Notes under the pieces: generated by a model
Seen by the model: the letters and a program-made list of their open reading frames with translations, nothing else
Told to the model about the DNA's origin: nothing
The model's database searches: none
Program-made: the position numbers and the translations under genes
DNA from: Parietaria judaica
Taxonomy: Eukaryota > Streptophyta > Magnoliopsida > Rosales > Urticaceae
DNA: 64,000 bases
Direction of reading: 5' to 3'
Assembly: GCA_954871525.1 (NCBI GenBank)
Contig: OX940866.1
Span: 11,245,001 to 11,309,000, forward strand
Shown here: in pieces, positions 47,924 through 58,940 of the stretch
Position numbering within the stretch: position 1 is the stretch's first letter
Layout of the letters: the number at the start of each line of letters is the position of its first letter

Positions 47924-48007
47924 CTTCTCTCTATCATACCTTTCTTTTTTAGTATTTATTCATGGATATCCTTTTTCAAATTTCAAATGTCCTTGAAAAA
48001 TGATATC

Positions 48008-48693
48008 TGTTAATGCCTAAAAATTTATTAACTTGAATGCAACCCAAGTCTTGATTTTGGGTCGTGCCCAATGGCCGTTTGACGGTCAAAATGGGCTTTA
48101 TCTTGATCTTCGGTCTTGATGGGCGAAAATCTTCTGTGTATAACCTGCCTCTGTTCATGTGAAAAGAGTAGAAAACGTGAACTCTAGAGGGGAACAGAGG
48201 GGGGGTCCTCTGTCGCCCGCTCCGACGTTCAACATTAGTCGAGTATTTGAATCGTAAATTATGAATAAACAGGAGACAGAGGTTTTATGGCTTCGGGAGC
48301 GCTTACCGATTGTGGCGGGGGTACCCTCATATTTATAGAGGGTGAAAGCTTCGATTTCATGCCTTCGGGGCGCGGGGCGCGCCCTGAAGGCATGTTTTTA
48401 AACCAAGTCGAGCTGACATTTCCCGAGCGAGCCCAGGTTGACTTTTCGATTTGGGCCATTGACTTTTTGTTGACTTTTCTGGTTGACCTTTCGAGTCGGC
48501 CTATTGACTTTTTTTGGTTGACTTTTCCGGGTCGAGCCTGTTGACTTTTTTGGTTGACTTTTTTCCGGGTTGAGTCCGTTGACTTTTTGAATTGGGCCTA
48601 ATTGACTTTTTGGACATGCTCGGGTTGAATTTTTTAGAGCGGGTCAAAGTCGATTTAGTGGGCCTTATTTGTTTTGGGCTTTAATTTTTCTAG
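48008..48693 (-). repeat. 3' LTR of the second Tat-type element, W-box rich
   Basis: It starts TGTTAATGCC and shows the minus-strand TATA sequence TCTATAAATATGAGG near 48330. Upstream of it, in transcription terms (48430-48640), TTGAC occurs about ten times on the plus strand. Compared with the 5' LTR it has an extra segment around 48030-48070 and lacks the terminal TGTTATGCGC. Confidence 0.85.
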
Positions 48694-48710
48694 ACCCCCA
48701 ATTTCTTGGG

Positions 48711-49004
48711 AGATTACATTTTGCGAGAAATTTTATGCGTTGAGTCATCTTGGACTAGTTGCCGGAATTAATCTTCGGCTCTTTGATATTTTTGCCAGAC
48801 ATCCACCTTAGCATCTTACTTCCTAGTCTTCGCACCTTAGTGTCTTATTTTATTATTTTTTAGAGTTTCGCAGTTTAGCGACTTGCTTCCTTGTCTATTG
48901 CCAAATATCGTGCCATGGTGTCTTACTTTCCAGCCTTTGCGCCTTAGCTTCTTATTTTTATGTTATGTCGAGTTTTGCGCCTTAGCGTCTTATTTTCCGG
49001 TCAT
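48711..49004. other. Diverged edge of the 45-bp array
   Basis: Between the purine tract and the regular array the sequence already shows weak periodicity (CGCCTTAGCGTCTTATTTTCC-like words repeated with TTCGCACCTTAGTGTCTT and TTTGCGCCTTAGCTTCTT). It is probably an older, decayed part of the array. Confidence 0.55.
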
Positions 49005-50490
49005 AGTGCCTGAGTCTGAGGCATTGAGATATATAATTTCTCGGTCTTCATGCCTTAGTTGGTAAGATTGAAATTCGGCCTTTCTCAGCCATTGTTGCCT
49101 AAGTTGGCGGGATTGAGGTCCGACCTTTCTTGGTCTTTGTGCCTGAGTCGGCGGGATTGAGATCCGGCCTTTCTCAATCTTTGTTGCCTTCGTCGGTGGG
49201 ATTAAGATTCGGCATTTCTCAGTCTTTGTGCCTGAGTCGGCAGGATTGAGATCTGGCCTTTCTCGGTCTTTGATGCCTGAGTCAGCGGGATTGAGATCCA
49301 GCCTTTCTCGGTCTTTGATGCCTGAGTCAGCCGGATTGAGATCCGGTCTTTCTCGGTCTTTGTTTCCTGAGTCGGCATTGTTGAGATCCGGCCTTTCTCG
49401 GACTTTATTGCCTGAGTCGGCGGGATTGAAATCTGGCCTCTCTCGGACTTTGGTACCTAATTCGGTGGGATTGAGATCCGGCCTTTCTCAAACTTTGTTG
49501 CCTGAGTCAGCGGGACTGAGATCCGCCTTTCTCAGTCTTTGTGCCTGAGTCGGCTGGATTGAGATCCGGCCTTTCTCGGACTTTTTGCCTGATTCGGCGG
49601 GATTGAGATCCGGCCTTTCTCAAACTTTATTGCCTGAGTCTGCGGGATTGGGATCCGGCATTTCTCGGACTTTGTTGCCTGAGTCGGCGAGATTGAGATC
49701 CGGCCTTTCTCGAACTTTGTTGCCTGAGTTGACGGCACTGAGATCCGACTTTTCTAAGATTTTGTTGCTTGAGTCGGCGGGATTGAGATCTGGCATTTCT
49801 CGGAATTTGTTGCCTGAGTCGGCGGGATTGAGATCCGGCCTTTCTCGGACTTTGTTGCCTGAGTCGGCGGGATTGAGATCCGGCCTTTCTCGGACTTTGT
49901 TGCTTGAGTCAGCGGGACTCAGATCCGACCTTTCTCGGACTTTGTTGCTTGAGTTGGCAGGATTGAGATCCTGTCTTTCTTGGTCTTTTCTCCCGATTCG
50001 ACGGGATTAAGGTCCGGTCTTTCTCAGATTTTGTGCCTGAGTCGGCGGGATGGAGAGGCGGGATGGAGATCCGGCCTTTCTTGGCTTTGTGCCCGAGTCG
50101 GTGGGATTGAGATCCAGCTTTTCTCGGACTTAATTGCCTGAGCCGGAAAGGTTTAAATATGGCATTTCTCGAACTTTGCTGCCTGAGTCGACAGGATTGA
50201 GATCCGGTCTTTCTCGGAATTTGTTGCCTGAGTCGGCGGGACTGATACCCACATTTCTCGGACTTTGTGCCTGAGTCGGCGGGATTGAGATCCGGCCTTT
50301 CTCAGACTTTATTGCCTGAGTTGGCGGAATTGAATTATGGCCTTTCTCGGACTTTGCTGCCTAAGTCGGCGGGATTGAGATCCGACCTTTCTCAAACTTT
50401 GTTGCATGAATCGGCGGGACTGAGATCCGAACTTTCTCGGTATTTTTTCCCGATTCGACGAGATTAATATCCAGCCTTGTCTCAGGTTTT
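49005..50490. repeat. 45-bp tandem array, about 33 copies
   Basis: The unit contains TGCCTGAGTCGGCGGGATTG followed by AGATCCGGCCTTTCTCGGAC. Copies are 80-95% similar, with the best conserved ones in the middle (49800-49900). Because 45 is a multiple of three, several plus-strand frames stay open and read as a 15-residue repeat (LLPESAGLRSGLSRT); I treat this as an artefact of the period and not as a gene. Confidence 0.93.
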
Positions 50491-50604
50491 CTGCTTCGAC
50501 CGTCTTCTTTTAGTTCAGACTTTGATCGTCAGTTTTGTTTGCTTGCTTTGTTTTTTTATCTAGCCTTTGACTTCGTCTTCGTGGTTTTAACTTTGACCAT
50601 CTAT

Positions 50605-51305
50605 TATGCGAACGAGATGATACTAGAGGTCTTTAAGGTAATTGAGGTGAAACTCAAGGCCGTTGAAAGCTTAAGGTTGCTGGTGCGACCGGCGCGAATC
50701 TCAAGGTTGACTTGAACGATTGAAAGCTTAAGGTTGCTGGTGCGACCGACGCGAATCTCAAGGTTGTTTAGGCGAACGACATAAATCTTGAGGTCGCTGA
50801 GGCGACCGATGTGAATATGGAGGTTGTTGAGACGACCGATGTAAATTTGAACGTCGTTGAGCCGACCGATGTAAATCTCTAGGTCATTGACACAACTGAT
50901 ACGAATCTTGAGGTCATTGAGATGATCGATGCAAATTTCGAGGCCGTTGAGACGACCGATTTGAAGATAGAGGCCGTTAAGACGACCGATATATATCTTG
51001 TGGTCGTCGAAGTGACCGATGCAAAGTTTGAGGTCGCTGAGGACCTCGATACAAAGCTTGAGGTCATTGAGACAACTGATGAAAATCTTGAGGTCGCCGA
51101 AGCGACTGATGCGAAGTTTAAGGTAGTTGAGACGACCGATATGAAGCTTGAGGTCGTTAAGACGAACGATGCAAATCTTGAGGTCGTTGAGGCGACCGAT
51201 GGAAATCTCGAGGTCGCCGAGGTGACCGAGGTGAACTTCATGATAGCTGAAGCGGCCGAGATAAATCCTGAGGTCATTGAGACGACCGATGCCAATCTCC
51301 GGCGT
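50605..51305. repeat. 30-bp tandem array, about 23 copies
   Basis: The unit contains GAGGTCGTTGAGACGACCGA followed by TGCAAATCTT. Plus and minus strands both remain open through most of the array (plus strand: VETTDANLEV-like decapeptides; minus strand: IGRLNDLKI-like decapeptides). Nothing suggests a translated product. Confidence 0.93.
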
Positions 51306-51329
51306 CATCTTCGAGCTTTGACTGTTGAA

Positions 51330-52060
51330 TTTCCATGATGGGCCTTCGGCATCGTCTTCGGGCCTCGGGTTTCGGGCCTTGGCCGGCGTCTCCAGGCTCT
51401 GGACTTCAGTTGTGTCTTATCCCGATGGGAATTCGGCGTCGTCTTCGGGCTTTGGACTTTGACTATCGTCTCTCCCTGATGAGCCTTCGTTGTGGTCTTC
51501 GGATTTTGGACTTTGACCATCGTCTCTCCCTGATTAGCCTTTGGCGTCGTATTCGGGCTTTGGACTTTGGCAGTCATCTTTCCCATGTTAAGCCTTTGAC
51601 GTCGTCTTCGGGTTTTGACTTTGACCGTCGTCTCTCCCTGATGAGCCTCCGCTGTCGTTGTCGGGTATCGGACTTTGTCCGTTGATTTTTCCCTGATGAG
51701 CTTCTGACGTCGCTGTAGGGTTTCGGACTTTGTCCGTTGATTTTTCCCTGATGAGTCTCTGGTGTCGTGGTCGGGTATCGGACTTTGTCTGTTGATTTTT
51801 CCTTGATGAGCCTCCGGCGTCATTGTCGGGTTTTGGACTTTGTCCGTTGATTTTCCCTTATGAGTCTCCAGCGTCGTCGTCGGGGATCGGACTTTGTCTG
51901 TTGATTCTTCCTGATGAGTCTCCGGCGTCGTCGTTTGTTTTTGGACTTTAGGCTTTTACCGGCGTCTTTCCCTGACGAGCCTTTGGTGTCGTCTTCAAGC
52001 TTCAGACTTCGGTCTTTGGTCTTCGTTTTTTCCTGATGAGCATTTTCAATCGTTTTTGGG
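51330..52060. repeat. Approximately 55-bp tandem array, about 13 copies
   Basis: The unit contains TTTGGACTTTGTCCGTTGAT and TTTTCCCTGATGAGCCTCCG. Copies vary between about 54 and 57 bases. It directly follows the 30-bp array and ends before the foldback element. Confidence 0.9.
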
Positions 52061-52475
52061 CTTAAGACTTTGGTTGTCGTTGTTTCTCAGGTACCTGTAC
52101 TTCGGTTATCCTATTTTCCAAATCGGGTGTTACTCGTTGTCTTCGAACTTTGGACTTCGGTTCCTGGTCTTCTTGAATTGGCTTCACCATCATTCCGTTG
52201 TTTGGACTCCGATCTCTGTTTTTCGTTTATCAGACTCGGATCGTTGTTTCCGCGAAGGTGAGCCTTTTATAATCATATATACATATTTATAATTATGCAT
52301 ATAATATTTTCTTTTCTCTTTGCTGAATACTTTACTTTTATATGATATATATATACATTATATCTTATTATATTTTACGTTTTTGAAATATATACATAAT
52401 TCCATATTATGCATATATATTTTTATATTTTAATCAGATTGTTTGTAATCCAATTATTATATGCATATACTTTTT
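52061..52475. other. Flank between the 55-bp array and the foldback element
   Basis: The first 200 bases still resemble the array (CTTTGGACTTCGGTTCCTGG); after 52260 the sequence is AT-rich and featureless. Confidence 0.5.
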
Positions 52476-53154
52476 AGGTTAAAATGCGGCAAAAATACTC
52501 AACCTTTAGCAATATTCTCTGATACATACCCAACCTCAATAAATGTAGGCGAAAGTACCTAATGTCGCACTTTTATCGCCGACCAACTAACACCGTTAGA
52601 CACCTGCCTACGTGGCCATTAGGCTGTCTCATGTGGTGTGCCACGTGGCCAAAGGTTGGGTACATTTGTCGCCACGTGACATTTTTTTTATATTTTTAAT
52701 TTTTTAATTTTTTTTCTTTTTCTTTGGCCCACATGTTTTTTTATCTTTTTTACACATATCAAACATAATCAAATAATTTTATACAAATATGTATTGATAA
52801 AAAGAATATGTTTTATTTTTTTAAAATAATCAAATAATTCCTTACAAATTATTAGTTTTAATTTATTTTAAAAATTATTATTTTTCCCGTGGCAAATATT
52901 TTAATTTTTTTACATATGTCAAATATAATCAAATAATTTTATAAAAAAATATTTATAAAAAATATTTTTTTTTCTTATAGGAATAATTTATAATTTTTAA
53001 ATACATGATATTATATAATTTACACACATGTATCGTAAACCTTGTTTGATATTATAAAATATATTTAATATACACATATGTATCGTAAACCTTGTATTAT
53101 ATTGTAAAAATAAGAAAAAAAATATTACAAGAAAAAAAAAAGTAACATATATTG

Positions 53155-53187
<33 letters not shown>

Positions 53188-53759
53188 ATTTGTGTATTAT
53201 ATAAACAATTGAGTTTGTGGTTTCGAATTTATATTAGTAGCAAAAATGCATATTTTAGTTTTTTTTTTTCACTTCAAAACAAATTTGAACCGCATTTGAT
53301 ACAAAAAAAAATAAAAAAAATTAACCATGCCTTAATTTCATATATGTTATATGTCTTCAAAAATCATACCATGCCTTAATTTTAATATTAAAATGCCCAT
53401 GATATTATATACAGTAATGTTTTAGTTTCAAAATTTTATATAATGTATTTAAAAATTATAAATTATTTCTGTAAGAAAAACAAAAAATATTTTTTTTAAT
53501 AAACACATATTTTATAAAACTATATGTTTATATTTAACATATGTAAAAGAAAATTTAAAAAATGTGCCATGGGAAAGAAGAAAAATAATTTTTTTAAAGT
53601 AAATCAAAACTCATATTTCTTAAGGAATTATTTGATTATTTACAAAAATAAAACATAAAAAATAAAACATATTGGTAAGAAGCACCGCTTGAGACATTAG
53701 AGGTCTTGAGTTCGAGTCACCATGCGGGTAGGAGTGAAATCCAAAGATCTTCATATATA

Positions 53760-53790
<31 letters not shown>

Positions 53791-54131
53791 AACGAAAATA
53801 AAACATATTCTTTTTATAAATACATATTTTATAAAATTATTTGATTATGTTTGATGTATGTAAAAAAATAAAAACATGTGTGCCAACGGGAATGAAAAAA
53901 AAATTAAAAAAAAATTAAAAAAAAGCCACGTGACGGCAAAAGTACCCAACTTTTGACCGCGTGGCACGCACGCCACATAAGACAGCCTAACGGCCATGTA
54001 GGCAAGTATCTAACGGCGTTAGTTGGTCGGCAACAAAAGTACAACGTTAGGTACTTTCGCCTACATATATTGAGGTTGGGTACCTATCGAAGAATATTGC
54101 TAAAGGTTAGGTATTTTTGTCGCAATTAACC
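52476..54131. mobile_element. 1.66-kb long-terminal-inverted-repeat element (MULE-like)
   Basis: It starts AGGTTAAAATGCGGCAAAAA and ends with the reverse complement. The inverted arms run for about 220 bases (CAACCTTTAGCAATATTCT left, AGAATATTGCTAAAGGTT right) and the AT-rich interior is also partly inverted. The 8-bp TACTTTTT flanks it (52468-52475 and 54132-54139). The arms carry CCACGTGG-like G-box words. The start is close to that of the MITEs at 1062 and 5471. No coding capacity. Confidence 0.85.
53674..53794 (+). mobile_element. Short tRNA-derived SINE nested in the foldback element
   Basis: A B-box-like GAGTTCGAGTCAC (near 53707) and an A-box-like segment (GGTAAGAAGCACCGCTTG) are followed by a short body and an (AT)n tail. 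A 15-bp exact duplication, AAAATAAAACATATT, flanks it (53659-53673 and 53795-53809). The body is very short, so the copy is 5'-tRNA plus a truncated or simple-tail 3' end. It is a different family from the SINE at 23951. Confidence 0.82.
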
Positions 54132-54139
54132 TACTTTTT

Positions 54140-54627
54140 GTTGATTTTTTTTTTCTTCTCTTCCTCCTGAAGCACGAAGGAACCATCCTCTTCTCTTCCC
54201 TCAGATCTGCCTTCCGCCGCCCCTTGCCGCCGGAGTTTCGCCGTCGAGTGCCTTCACTGTGGTGACCACGGCGTTCGCGGGCGAGCACGTTGGAGTGGAG
54301 CTTGCTCACGGGAAATGGCTGGCTGTGGGAGCTCGCGAGATCGATGACATTCGGAGGAGGCGACCTTGCAGCGATAACGGCGAAGGGGGTTTAACTCTTT
54401 TTATGGCGTTTGCAGTTCGCCGGCGTGCGCGAAGGTGGTGAGTGAAGACCCAAACCCAGATCAGATTCGACGCTTAAGAGGATCGGCGATGCCGATTTGG
54501 CTCCTTCCTCGCTTGTGATATGGTGGCGCCACCGTTGGTGGTGGCGGACGCGGAGAACTCTCCGATTTGCCTCTACAAGGGTTTTTAAGGATGTTCTTCG
54601 TCAGCGTTCTTGCTCGTGAGAGAGGTC
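54140..54627. other. GC-rich remnant, left part
   Basis: This is GC-rich, codon-like sequence with no long frame and no recognised family. It is continued at 59125-59440 on the other side of the Copia insertion. It may be a decayed antisense-ORF region of the second Tat-type element, or a captured gene fragment. Confidence 0.4.
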
Positions 54628-54923
54628 TGTTCACCCTCACTCTGATCTCACACGATATTCAAAGGAAACGTAATAACAAGAACACAATATTTTTGTGCTG
54701 AAAATTACGATCAACATTTTCTGTATTTTTCATTACTTTTGAATCTTGAGAAAAGATGATAAACTGCAAGCCATGTACTACGTCCATAACTCCTACAACT
54801 AAGCACTACATTGTTGATAGTGGTCTTTGAAAAGTTCAAAATAAAACAAACAAATTAAATAAAAAACAAACGGAAGCAACTAATTAATTAAATCAACTAA
54901 AAAACTCCCCCTAATTAGTTGCT

Positions 54924-56451
54924 TTAGATGTTGAGGACTCCCAATTTTGTGCGCAGCTCCTCGAACTTAGCCCGCCTGAGTGCTTTAGTCAATATGTCCG
55001 CTAGCTGTTCCTCGATGTTGATATAGTTGACGTCGATCTTGCCGCGTTCGACACATTGCCTAATGAAATGGTAGCGTGTCTCATTGTGCTCACTTCGATC
55101 GTGGAACACCGGATTCTTGCACAGTTGGATAGCAGATTTGTTGTCGACGAGCAGAGTAGTACAACTAGTCTTCTTTCCGAGCAAATCTTCGAGCAGTTGC
55201 GCGAGCCAAACACCTTGGCACGCCGCCGTGGTTGCAACGATGTACTCTGCCTTACATGACGATAATGCAACTACCTTTTGCTTCTGCGATTGCCAGCTCA
55301 CGAGGCTCCCCCCGAAAAGAAACTCTACACCGGTGGTTCTTTTCCTATCGTCAATAGCCGATGAGCTTGTCATCTACATTCTTCTTGACATAGCGACACC
55401 CGTAGTTTAAAGTGCTAGTGATGTACCTGAGTATGTGCTTGACAGCGCTCCAGTGTTCGGTGGTGGGTGACTCCATGAATCGACTAACATAGCCGAAGGC
55501 GAATGCAATGTCCGGTCGCGTGTGCACCAAGTAACGAAGACTTCCAACAATGCTCCGGTACAGTTTCGCTTCCACCGGTGGATTTGAGCACAGCTTGCTA
55601 AGTTTCAGTCTTGGTTCCATCGGTACATGAACTGGATTGCAACCGAGCATGCCGGCTTTCTCCAATAATTTTGCAGTGTACGTGCTCTGTCGTAGAGTGA
55701 TCTCGTCAGCGCCTTGTTGAACCTCTATGCCGAGATAGTAGCTCAATTTTCCAAGGCCGCTCATCTGAAACTGAGCCTTCATCTCATTCTTAAACCGATC
55801 AATTGTCTGCTTATGTGCACCCGTGACGATAAGAACGTCGACGTACACGACAAGTATCAGCTGCTCATCTCTGCTGCCTCGAGTGTACACTGCGTGCTCC
55901 GACTCATTTCTGCAGAATCCAAGTGATAACGTGTCGTCGAGCTTTGCGTTCCACGCACGAGGAGCTTGGTGAAGTCCGTACAATTCCTTGTGTAGACGAA
56001 GCACTTTTCTCTCGTGCCTGTCACGCACGAAACCAGGTGTTTGTACTATGTACACTTCTTTGTCCAAATCACCGTTCAAAAACGCCGATTTTACATCGAT
56101 ATGATGCACCTCCCACCCGACATGAGGAGCGACCACAAGTAGAACTCTAACAGAGTCCAAACGAGCTACATGGGCAAATACTTCGTCAAAGTCGAATCCC
56201 GCGCGCTTGATCACCTCACCTGCACTATTTTTCTTCAATTTAAAAACCCATTTCAGCCCAATTGGTTTCTTACTTGCAGGTAACTCAGTAAAAGTCCAAG
56301 TGTGGTTCTCAATGATCGACTCCAGCTCTTCAAGCATCGCCTTCCTCCAACAAGCATGTGGCTCGGCCTCCTCGAAAGTCACCGGCTCTTCTCCAGATAC
56401 GAGCATTTGCTTCTCTTGATCCAGCGTGTACTCGTCGGTTGTGGCGTACAC
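54924..56451 (-). pseudogene. Copia reverse transcriptase and RNase H remnant
   Basis: Minus-strand frames 56451-55351 and 55373-54924 are joined by a frameshift near 55360. RT has WVFKLKK, DVKSAFLNGDL and LYGLHQAPRAW. The segment containing HKARLVAKGY is deleted (NSAGEVIK runs into RAGFDFDEVF). The catalytic motif reads YVDV instead of YVDD, so the enzyme is dead. RNase H (AEYIVATTAACQ, DNKSAIQL, DILTKALRRAKFEELR) ends the polyprotein. Confidence 0.9.
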
Positions 56452-56454
56452 ATT

Positions 56455-57507
56455 GTTGATAGTTCAGTAGCGGCGTGGTGCCTCGTCTTCGCTGATCTCG
56501 GCCGCTGGAGTTTCATCCGGTACTGGAGACACAAACTCAACGGCATTAGGCTCAAGTGGGGCTGGTTCGGGTGTCCGTACATGTGGCGTGACCGGCTCGG
56601 ATACTACCTGCGATGTTGCTATCTCTCGTGTCGGCGTGGTGTTGTCCCCGCACGTCGTTGTAGTGGTTATGTACTCCACCGTGAATGAAGACGGAACTGC
56701 ATCGGAGCCTCCCCAATCCCAACTCGGTGCTTCATCAAACAAAACGTCGCGCGTCACACTAACACGCTTGCTCGCCGGATCATACACCCGATATGATTTA
56801 GACTCGACATCGTAGCCAATAAACACCATAGGGATTATTCGATCATCCAATTTCTTCAAGTTAGGCCGTGTTACCTTCACATGCGCGACACAACCGAAAG
56901 TTTTGAAGAAATGCACCGCTGGTTTCTTCCTGTGCCAAGCCTCATACGGTGTTATACCGGACAAGCTCTGAGTCAGGGAGCAATTTCAAATGAAGACCGC
57001 CGTACTCACTGCCTCCCCCCAAAATGAACCGGGAACTTTCTTCGTCTTGAGTAGACACCGTGGCATTGACACGATTGTTTGATTTTGCCGCTCGACAATG
57101 CCGTTTTGTTATGGCGAATGAGGCGTTGTTAGGTGTCGTTGGACGCCTTGGTTAGCACAATACTCACCGAACTCCACAGAATTGAACTCGCCACCCCGAT
57201 CGGTACGAAGCGTGCGCAACTTTCTTCCCGTATCCACCTCCACCCCGATCGGTACGAGATCAATGCGATCTTTGGCTTGGTACTTTGCAGCTTGTGGGAA
57301 CGGAGTGCGCCTTTGCTTTCCGAGAAGACAACTGTCACAGACTTTGTCCATGCGTTCGATGCGTGGAAGGCTGCGCACCATACCGGTTCTTGCCATTCTA
57401 TGTAGAGCATTGAATTTTAAGTGGCCGAAGCGAACGTGCCACCTCCAAGCTGCGTCTTTTCCGAGAGACGCTGACATACAAACAGGTTGTGTAACGTTCA
57501 ACAACAC
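56455..57507 (-). pseudogene. Copia pre-integrase and integrase remnant
   Basis: HVRFGHL ... CDSCLLGKQ is the zinc-binding pre-integrase part. DRIDL is joined directly to VPIGVEVDTGRKLRTLRTDRGGEF, so the central part of the core with its first catalytic Asp is missing. A TAA replaces the conserved Gln after TTPHSP (SPQxNG motif, about 57109-57111). The C-terminal part (MSGITPYEAWHRKKPAVHFFKTFGCVAHVKV, 56964-56464) is in another frame and ends in a stop before the RT frame. Confidence 0.88.
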
Positions 57508-57516
57508 CGTGTAAAG

Positions 57517-58940
57517 TCAGTTCCTCGTTCGTGTAACCTTCGCCAAAAGAAGTCGCTTACGGTCACGAAGTTGCATAACTCCGTCACGGATCAGCACCTC
57601 ACACCCCGACTCGTCTAATTGCCCGAGCAAAATAATATTGCTCTGCAACTTAGGGATATAGTAGACATTCGAGAGGATCCGTTGCCTCCTGTCGTGCGCG
57701 ATAAAGAGGACGGTGCCACGACCGTGAATCTCCACGACATAGCCATCTCCAAATTTTACTGTGCCACGAATCCGGGTGTCGTGCTCGGAGAACACCTCGT
57801 TGTGCCCCGTCATGTGGTTTGACACACCACTTTCTAGGTACCACACGGCGTCCTTCACGTCGTCTTCGTTCCTGAGATGGACCTCGGCGCGCTCCTCGTT
57901 GAGGTGTATAACCTCACTGGCCTGTAGCGGTGCGTGTTCCTCCTCGGTGACCAGAGAGAGATGTCACAGTGGCCATGAGTAGAGCGGAATCCTCGTCCTC
58001 CTCGACTTGCGTGAGGTTTGCCCCTTCGTCTCTCTTCTTCTTCCTGCAATCACGAGCCTAATGCCCTTTTTTATCACAGTACCGGCATCTGTCCTTATTG
58101 TCACGGCTGTTGTTCGCCGTTTTTCTGCTCCATCTGCAAGTGTTGTATTTTCCACGCGCATCCTGTGATTTGCTGCGATGTTTGGTGGAGCCGCTGCTGG
58201 AGAAGCCACCTTGGTGTCGCTACCTCATGCGCGCGAGCCACTCATTTGTAAATAAAAGCTTGCTGTTGTCTTCGTCGACCACCTCCGACTCGAACCGTTC
58301 CTTGACCGCTTTGAACCGGCTGGTCAAGTCTTCCATCGTGAGCGTGTTTAAGTCGAGTAAGCTTTCGACGAACATGACCATCTGTGAGAAACGCTTTGGA
58401 ACCACGCGCAAAAATTTCTGCATGACTTGCTTCTCCTTGATCTCGTCGCCAAACGTGGAGAGATTGCTCACGATGTTTGTTAAGCGCAGAGACAACTCAT
58501 CTGAGTGTCTGAGCCTTCGCGTCACGGACTCGCTCCGACCCCACACGCAGCGTCTTGATGGTTTCCCGCGCGTCCTTTGCGGTGGGCCTCATTGCCAGAG
58601 TAGCCAACATCTCCGGCGGCACTGCGCGGAGTATGGCCTCCATTGCCATACGATTGTTACGGAAACCGATCTCGTCTTCGACGTCCTCGCTGATATCGAC
58701 TGCCCGCCACAAGCCTCTCGCTTGCAAGATGATCGTCGTCATGAGGACCCAATCGCCGTAGTTCGATCGTGTCAGGGTGGGGTAAGTTGTAGATCCGACC
58801 GGCTCCTTCATGAATCGCAGTGGTGCAAGCTCACAACCGGTGCCGTCGCCGTCCTTAACCACTTCATCTCCGATGACTTTTCTTGGTAATGGCATTGCTT
58901 TAGGCATCATTGCGCACTGATACCAATTGTTCACCCTCAC
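57517..58940 (-). pseudogene. Copia gag and protease remnant
   Basis: Gag begins near 58940 with the MRVNNWYQC/LPRKVIGDEVV region. It continues as SNYGDWVLMTTIILQARGLWRAV and, after a frameshift near 58540, as ELSLRLTNIVSNLSTFGDEIKEKQVMQKFLRVVPKRF (the UBN2-type gag block). A knuckle-like CRYCDKKGH-type segment is hinted near 58060-58100. Protease (57858-57517) has WYLESGVSNHMTG, where the catalytic Asp of the D(S/T)G(A/C) motif is replaced by Glu. All parts are non-functional. Confidence 0.85.

Noticed and set aside
49228..50467. Frames of 66-141 codons reading LLPESAGLRSGLSRT repeats
   Set aside because: Same artefact in the 45-bp array; frames break and restart wherever the unit has an indel.
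50604..51338. Long open frames on both strands through the 30-bp array (up to 234 codons)
   Set aside because: The period is a multiple of three, so a unit without a stop keeps all its frames open. Both strands are open at once and the peptides are plain decapeptide repeats; no gene is needed to explain them.
49005..52060. CRISPR-like repeat-spacer organisation
   Set aside because: The arrays are head-to-tail tandem repeats without unique spacers, in a plant nuclear sequence, inside an LTR element.
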